From assembly GCA_003233475.1 (NCBI GenBank), contig QILU01000072.1:1-25812 (forward strand): a stretch of 25,812 nt of DNA, given 5' to 3'. This DNA comes from Ahrensia sp. (GTDB lineage: Bacteria > Pseudomonadota > Alphaproteobacteria > Rhizobiales > Rhizobiaceae). The notes beneath the pieces are model-generated. The model was not told the origin of the DNA, did no database searches, and saw only the letters and a list, made by a program, of their open reading frames with translations. The translations under genes were made by a program, and so were the position numbers. Below, one piece after another: positions 22,099 through 25,812 of this stretch; position 1 is the stretch's first letter, and each line of letters begins with the position of its first letter.

Positions 22099-23718
22099 AT
22101 GTCTATGTTTGATAAACACACAATTGAAATTGAATGGGGCGGACGTCCCCTAACTTTAGAAGCAGGCCAGGTTGCCCGCCAATCCCACGGCGCGGTTATC
22201 GTGACCTACGGAGAAACCACCGTTATGTGTAACGTGGTCTCCCAGTTCTCCCCGAAAGCGGGCCTCGACTTCTTTCCCCTTACCGTGAACTACATCGAAA
22301 AAGCCTATGCAGCGGGTAAAATTCCCGGCGGCTTTTTCAAACGGGAAGCGCGCCCATCAGAAAACGAAATTCTTGTTTGCCGTCTGATCGACCGCCCGAT
22401 CCGTCCGCTTTTTGCTGATGGTTATAAAAACGACACACAAGTAACCTGTACCGTTCTTTCTCACGACATGGAAAACAACCCGGACATCGTTGCGATGATC
22501 GCAACTTCGGCGGCACTGACCCTTTCCGGTGTTCCATTCCAGGGCCCGATTGCGGGTGCCCGTGTTGGCCTCATCGATGGCGAATATGTTTTGAACCCGA
22601 ACATCGATGAAATGCCGGAGAGCGATCTCGACCTTATTGTTGCCGGTACGAGCGACGCGGTTCTTATGGTTGAATCAGAAGCCGATATTCTTTCCGAAGA
22701 TGTTATGCTTGGTGCGGTTATGTTCGGCCATAAAGAGTTCCAACCGGTTCTTGATGCGGTTATCGCCCTGGCTGAAAAATGCGCCAAAGAGCCACGCGAA
22801 TATACTGCTCCCGACAACTCTGCGCTCATGGGCAAGGTTGAAAAACTCGTTGGCAAAGCAATCGACAAAGCCTACAAAATCGCTGACAAACAAGACCGCT
22901 ATGCGGCACTTGATGAAGCCAAAGCAAAGGCCAAAGATAAGTTCCTCAATGAGGATTCGAGCGAAGGAGAAGTCAACACCCTCGGTGAAGTTTTCAAGTC
23001 AGTTCAAGCCAAAGTTGTTCGCGGTTCTATTATCAAGACCGGCAAACGCATTGACGGGCGTGATCTTTCCACCGTTCGTGCGATTGAATCTGAAGTGGGC
23101 ATCCTGCCCCGTACCCACGGTTCAGCTTTGTTTACGCGCGGTGAAACTCAAGCCATCGTTGTGGCAACTTTGGGCACCGGCGATGATGAGCAATTCATCG
23201 ACGCGCTTACCGGAACCTACAAAGAAAATTTCCTACTGCACTATAACTTCCCGCCCTATTGCGTCGGAGAAACAGGCCGTATCGGCTTTACGTCACGCCG
23301 TGAAATTGGCCACGGGAAACTAGCCTGGCGCGCTGTTCGCGCTGTCCTGCCTAGCAAGGAAGATTTTCCCTACACCCTGCGTGCGGTTTCTGAAATTACA
23401 GAGTCCAACGGCTCCTCTTCAATGGCGACAGTTTGCGGCACATCGCTCGCATTCATGGACGCTGGTGTTCCGTTGAAAGCACCGGTTGCCGGTATCGCCA
23501 TGGGCCTGATTAAAGAGGGCGACGACTACGCCGTTCTTTCTGATATTCTCGGCGATGAAGATCACCTCGGCGATATGGACTTCAAAGTGGCTGGTACTTC
23601 TGAGGGCATTACATCCCTTCAAATGGATATCAAAATCACCGGTATCACCGAAGAGATCATGAAGATTGCCCTCGATCAGGCGAAAGAAGGCCGCTGGATG
23701 AAATGGCCAAAGCTTTGA
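22099..23718 (+). CDS. pnp: Polynucleotide phosphorylase, catalytic core (frameshifted before KH-S1)
   Basis: 539-aa open frame covering the two RNase PH domains and the linking helical domain of PNPase, the 3'-to-5' phosphorolytic exonuclease of the RNA degradosome. Seen: '[26 protein letters not shown]', '[25 protein letters not shown]', '[12 protein letters not shown]', '[36 protein letters not shown]', and the active-site '[17 protein letters not shown]'. The frame then reads 'QAKEGR' and goes off into WMKWPKL and a stop. Family members continue 'GR-x-H-I-L-x-EM-AKAL'; about 10 nt encoding x-H-I plus one base are absent near 23694. If real, the protein is a truncated core lacking its RNA-binding domains. 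A sequencing or assembly error is the main alternative. Confidence 0.93.
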   Translation: MSMFDKHTIEIEWGGRPLTLEAGQVARQSHGAVIVTYGETTVMCNVVSQFSPKAGLDFFPLTVNYIEKAYAAGKIPGGFFKREARPSENEILVCRLIDRPIRPLFADGYKNDTQVTCTVLSHDMENNPDIVAMIATSAALTLSGVPFQGPIAGARVGLIDGEYVLNPNIDEMPESDLDLIVAGTSDAVLMVESEADILSEDVMLGAVMFGHKEFQPVLDAVIALAEKCAKEPREYTAPDNSALMGKVEKLVGKAIDKAYKIADKQDRYAALDEAKAKAKDKFLNEDSSEGEVNTLGEVFKSVQAKVVRGSIIKTGKRIDGRDLSTVRAIESEVGILPRTHGSALFTRGETQAIVVATLGTGDDEQFIDALTGTYKENFLLHYNFPPYCVGETGRIGFTSRREIGHGKLAWRAVRAVLPSKEDFPYTLRAVSEITESNGSSSMATVCGTSLAFMDAGVPLKAPVAGIAMGLIKEGDDYAVLSDILGDEDHLGDMDFKVAGTSEGITSLQMDIKITGITEEIMKIALDQAKEGRWMKWPKL

Positions 23719-24209
23719 CCGAAGGCCGTGCAGAACTGGGTGAGTTCGCGCCACGCATTGAAAGCTTCAAAATCCCAACCGACAAGATCCGTGAAGTGAT
23801 CGGTTCCGGTGGTAAGGTAATCCGCGAAATCGTTGAGAAAACCGGCGCGAAAGTCAACATCGAAGACGATGGCACCGTGAAAATCGCGTCCTCAGACAGC
23901 AAGGCAATTGACGCCGCAGTGAAGTGGGTTCGCTCGATCACGGACGATCCGGAAGTTGGTGTTATCTACCAGGGTACGGTGGTTAAAACCGTAGACTTTG
24001 GAGCGTTCGTAAACTTTTTCGGCGCTAAGGATGGTCTTGTTCATATCTCACAACTGGCCGATGAACGGGTGGGTAAAACCACAGACGTCGTCAAGGAAGG
24101 GGACAAGGTCTGGGTCAAACTTATGGGCTTTGATGATCGCGGCAAGGTTCGCCTTTCCATGAAAGTTGTTGACCAGGAAACCGGCGAAGAATTCGAAGAC
24201 GACGAATAA
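23703..24209 (+). CDS. pnp: Polynucleotide phosphorylase, C-terminal KH and S1 part (other frame)
   Basis: 168-aa open frame continuing PNPase in the -1 frame relative to the core. It begins '[29 protein letters not shown]', then a KH domain with '[27 protein letters not shown]' and an S1 domain '[35 protein letters not shown]', with an acidic tail. It overlaps the core frame by 16 nt. Reading upstream from its ATG in the same frame gives L-D-E-M, the expected partner of the 'GR' at the end of the core, which shows the two parts were one gene. Whether it is translated on its own is unknown: an in-frame ATG exists, but the nearest purine stretch (GAAGG, 23686-23690) is 12 nt away. Confidence 0.9.
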   Translation: MAKALTEGRAELGEFAPRIESFKIPTDKIREVIGSGGKVIREIVEKTGAKVNIEDDGTVKIASSDSKAIDAAVKWVRSITDDPEVGVIYQGTVVKTVDFGAFVNFFGAKDGLVHISQLADERVGKTTDVVKEGDKVWVKLMGFDDRGKVRLSMKVVDQETGEEFEDDE

Positions 24210-24234
24210 ATTTCTTCACATTCCGACTAATACC

Positions 24235-24266
24235 AAGGCGCTGCGGGAAACCGTGGTGCCTTTTTT
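24235..24266 (+). terminator. Intrinsic terminator of pnp
   Basis: AAGGCGCTGCGG (24235-24246) pairs with CCGTGGTGCCTT (24251-24262) over 12 bp including three G-U pairs, with a GAAA tetraloop and a T6 run. It sits 25 nt after the pnp stop. Confidence 0.88.
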
Positions 24267-24281
24267 GTAAGGAGCAGGATG

Positions 24282-24338
24282 GTTAACCAATGTTAACTTT
24301 TATGCCGCTCATGCCTTCTCAAACGGTTTTTTTGAGTC
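24282..24338 (+). promoter_or_regulatory. CtrA-like and GANTC sites upstream of the patatin gene
   Basis: GTTAACCAATGTTAAC (24282-24297) has two GTTAAC palindromes, giving TTAA-N6-TTAAC: one base shorter in the spacer than the CtrA consensus. A GAGTC (GANTC) site lies at 24334-24338, 43 nt before the patatin start codon. Cell-cycle control is possible but only inferred. Confidence 0.4.
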
Positions 24339-24380
24339 TAAAACTGCTGAAGGCGGGCGGTTTTGGTAAATTTGTGAGCG

Positions 24381-25529
24381 ATGAAAAACAGAATCCCTTT
24401 GATATTTATGCGACTGATTGGTCGTTCTCTTAAGCCAGTTCTTGTGCTGGCTCTTGTGCTGGTTCTTGCAGGCTGTGTAACTCGTCCTGCGGAAAGCCCC
24501 CAATATCGCGATGCATTGCCTCAAGAGGCTGTTTCACTTGAGCAACCCGAACCTATTAATAATTCTGCGGGCGATGATGGGGTTATCAACATTCTTGCGC
24601 TTTCCGGTGGCGGGGCATACGGGTCCTATGGTGTTGGGATATTGAACGGATGGAGCGAACGGGGAACCCGCCCGGAATTTGATATTGTAACCGGCGTTTC
24701 CACCGGTGCATTGATGTCTGTTTTCGCCTTCCTCGGCCCCCATTATGACGCGCGTTTGCGTGATTTTTATACCAACACGAAAAAAGAAGACATCTTCACC
24801 TCCAGAGGTATCAGGGGCTTGTTTGGTGATAGCCTGTATGACAACGCACCCTTGAAGAAACAGATTGAAAAGTATGTCACCAAAGAATTGCTGCAACAGA
24901 TAGCGGTTGAGCACGCCAGGGGTCGTCGGCTCTATATTGCGACAACCAATCTGGACGCCGGGGCTTTGGTGATCTGGGATATGGGAAAAATTGCTTCAGG
25001 CGGCCGTACCAATCCCATTCAACACTTTCAAAAAATTCTGCGTGCTTCCGCGGCTGTTCCGGGATTTTTTCCACCGGTTTATATCAAGCCGCAACGCGGG
25101 GTGCAGTTGCGCCAGGCCCATGTGGATGGAGGAGTAAAATCTCCGCTGCTGGTGAGTGACTTTTTGTTTAACGGCAAGGCAAAAGAACGCAATTTATATG
25201 TGATTGCCAATGACAGCATTGCCCAACGGGATGCCTTTAAGGCGGTGGATGGGAGCCTGTCCAGCATAGCCCGCAAAACCATCGCCACTTTAACAAAAGA
25301 ATTGCTGATTCAAAATGTCTATCGCGGTTACATTCGGGCAAAAAATTCGGGAACCCGGTTTTACCTGACTTCGGTGCCGAAAAGTCTTGGCCTCAACACC
25401 CAGTCCCTCAATTTTGATCCGAAACTTTTGCGAGCACTTTATGCGGCGGGAAGGAAACAAGCCCTTTCAGCTTCTCCATGGAGAAGCCGTCCGATTGGTG
25501 TGAAACGAAATGATGTGGTTCACCAATAA
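24381..25529 (+). CDS. Patatin-like phospholipase lipoprotein
   Basis: 382-aa predicted lipid acyl hydrolase. Residues 1-32 form a lipoprotein signal peptide ending in lipobox LAGC (C32). The patatin domain follows: oxyanion loop 'SGGGAYGSYGVGIL' (75-88), nucleophile elbow GVSTG (105-109, S107) and catalytic Asp in DGG (D249-G251). This is the Ser-Asp dyad order of the family. 'KILRASAAVPGFFPPVYI' is another family block. It should act in the periplasm or at the outer membrane on phospholipids or related acyl esters. The signal region contains a 12-bp tandem repeat. ATG 24381 is preceded only by a weak GAG. No gene partner is evident. Confidence 0.93.
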   Translation: MKNRIPLIFMRLIGRSLKPVLVLALVLVLAGCVTRPAESPQYRDALPQEAVSLEQPEPINNSAGDDGVINILALSGGGAYGSYGVGILNGWSERGTRPEFDIVTGVSTGALMSVFAFLGPHYDARLRDFYTNTKKEDIFTSRGIRGLFGDSLYDNAPLKKQIEKYVTKELLQQIAVEHARGRRLYIATTNLDAGALVIWDMGKIASGGRTNPIQHFQKILRASAAVPGFFPPVYIKPQRGVQLRQAHVDGGVKSPLLVSDFLFNGKAKERNLYVIANDSIAQRDAFKAVDGSLSSIARKTIATLTKELLIQNVYRGYIRAKNSGTRFYLTSVPKSLGLNTQSLNFDPKLLRALYAAGRKQALSASPWRSRPIGVKRNDVVHQ

Positions 25530-25570
25530 ATTGGTTGAACACCCGGTTGGATTATGGCTTGCCTGTTTGC

Positions 25571-25812
25571 ATGGCTGATCATAGAGACACACTTCTTTTG
25601 CCTTTTGAAAAAGGCCTGCTGTTACCGCCGAAGGAAAAATCCGATTGGGCAATACTGAACGCCAGTGTGCTGCCTGAGAATGAATTTTCCTGGGCCTCAT
25701 TGTTGAAATGCGAACAGGGGTTTCGCGGTGATTTTCTCCAACTTCAAAAAGCCGGATATAAAGTTGGCCCGTCAATGCCCGGGCTAAAAAACAAAGACGG
25801 AATACTGGTTCT
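25571..25812 (+). CDS. RsmC-like class I SAM methyltransferase, N-terminal part (cut by window end)
   Basis: From ATG 25571 the frame stays open for 80 codons to the window end. The product begins MADHRDTLLLPFEKGLLLPP, then 'AILNASVLPENEFSWASLLKCEQGFRGDFLQLQKAGYKV'. The 'LLPF..GLL.PP' opening with a following 'LNA' strand resembles the N-terminal domain of alphaproteobacterial 16S rRNA guanine-N2 methyltransferases of the RsmC/RlmG type. The SAM-binding motifs lie beyond the window, so the call is tentative. It starts 41 nt after the patatin stop on the same strand. Confidence 0.6.
   Translation, partial: MADHRDTLLLPFEKGLLLPPKEKSDWAILNASVLPENEFSWASLLKCEQGFRGDFLQLQKAGYKVGPSMPGLKNKDGILV

Noticed and set aside
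23680..23718. Programmed -1 frameshift to make full-length PNPase
   Set aside because: No slippery heptamer is visible and a -1 slip would still lack the conserved x-H-I residues, so a deletion or sequence error fits better.
1..25812. CRISPR arrays, tRNA/rRNA genes, insertion sequences
   Set aside because: No regularly spaced repeats, cloverleaf-like genes, transposase frames or paired terminal repeats were seen by eye on either strand.

Overview
The window looks like a piece of an alphaproteobacterial chromosome, probably from the Hyphomicrobiales (Rhizobiales) or a close relative, with roughly 50% GC. Evidence: a GcrA cell-cycle regulator, GANTC (CcrM) and CtrA-type sites in promoters, a SAM-II riboswitch (typical of this class), a ubiE-ubiB-coaBC cluster, a cmk-rpsA pair and an rpsO-pnp pair. 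No organism-specific marker such as rRNA is present, so the order is an inference.

Layout. 1-224 (-): N-terminus of an EamA/DMT-family membrane transporter cut by the window edge. 225-607: regulatory region with five GANTC sites and two DnaA-box-like sequences. 608-1114 (+): gcrA. 1133-4754 (-): coaBC, ubiB and ubiE, transcribed as ubiE-ubiB-coaBC. 4879-7435 (+): cmk and rpsA, ending in a strong terminator. 7522-8817 (+): an RlpA-like protein and a MoxR-family AAA ATPase. 8824-9802: an AT-richer accessory patch with a ParDE-type toxin-antitoxin module behind a perfect 15-bp palindrome and an unrecognised membrane-anchored small protein. 9840-12117 (+): SAM-II riboswitch, intrinsic terminator, metA (acetyl-CoA-type by its Glu111) and a VWA protein of the CoxE-like type that would normally partner the MoxR ATPase.

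12121-20187 (-) is the most unusual part: six closely spaced same-strand genes. In transcription order they are a 923-aa ABC exporter-like protein whose nucleotide-binding domain has lost key catalytic residues and carries repeated Q-loop-like segments, a stand-alone cyclic-nucleotide-binding protein, a metallo-beta-lactamase-fold hydrolase, a multi-TM class III cyclase, a second class III cyclase joined to a haem-type membrane anchor and a [2Fe-2S] ferredoxin domain, and a secreted pentapeptide-repeat protein. Together they look like a self-contained cAMP signalling cassette with redox input. The divergent region in front of it (20188-20434) holds a perfect TTAA-N7-TTAAC CtrA site with a GANTC site inside the spacer, shared with a GH25 lysozyme-like lipoprotein (20435-21241, +).

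21422-24209 (+): rpsO and pnp. The pnp frame is broken at about 23694, where about 10 nt coding for a highly conserved segment are missing, so the catalytic core and the KH-S1 domains are in different frames. 24381-25529 (+): a patatin-like phospholipase lipoprotein. 25571-end (+): start of an RsmC-like methyltransferase. No tRNA, rRNA, CRISPR array or insertion sequence was seen.
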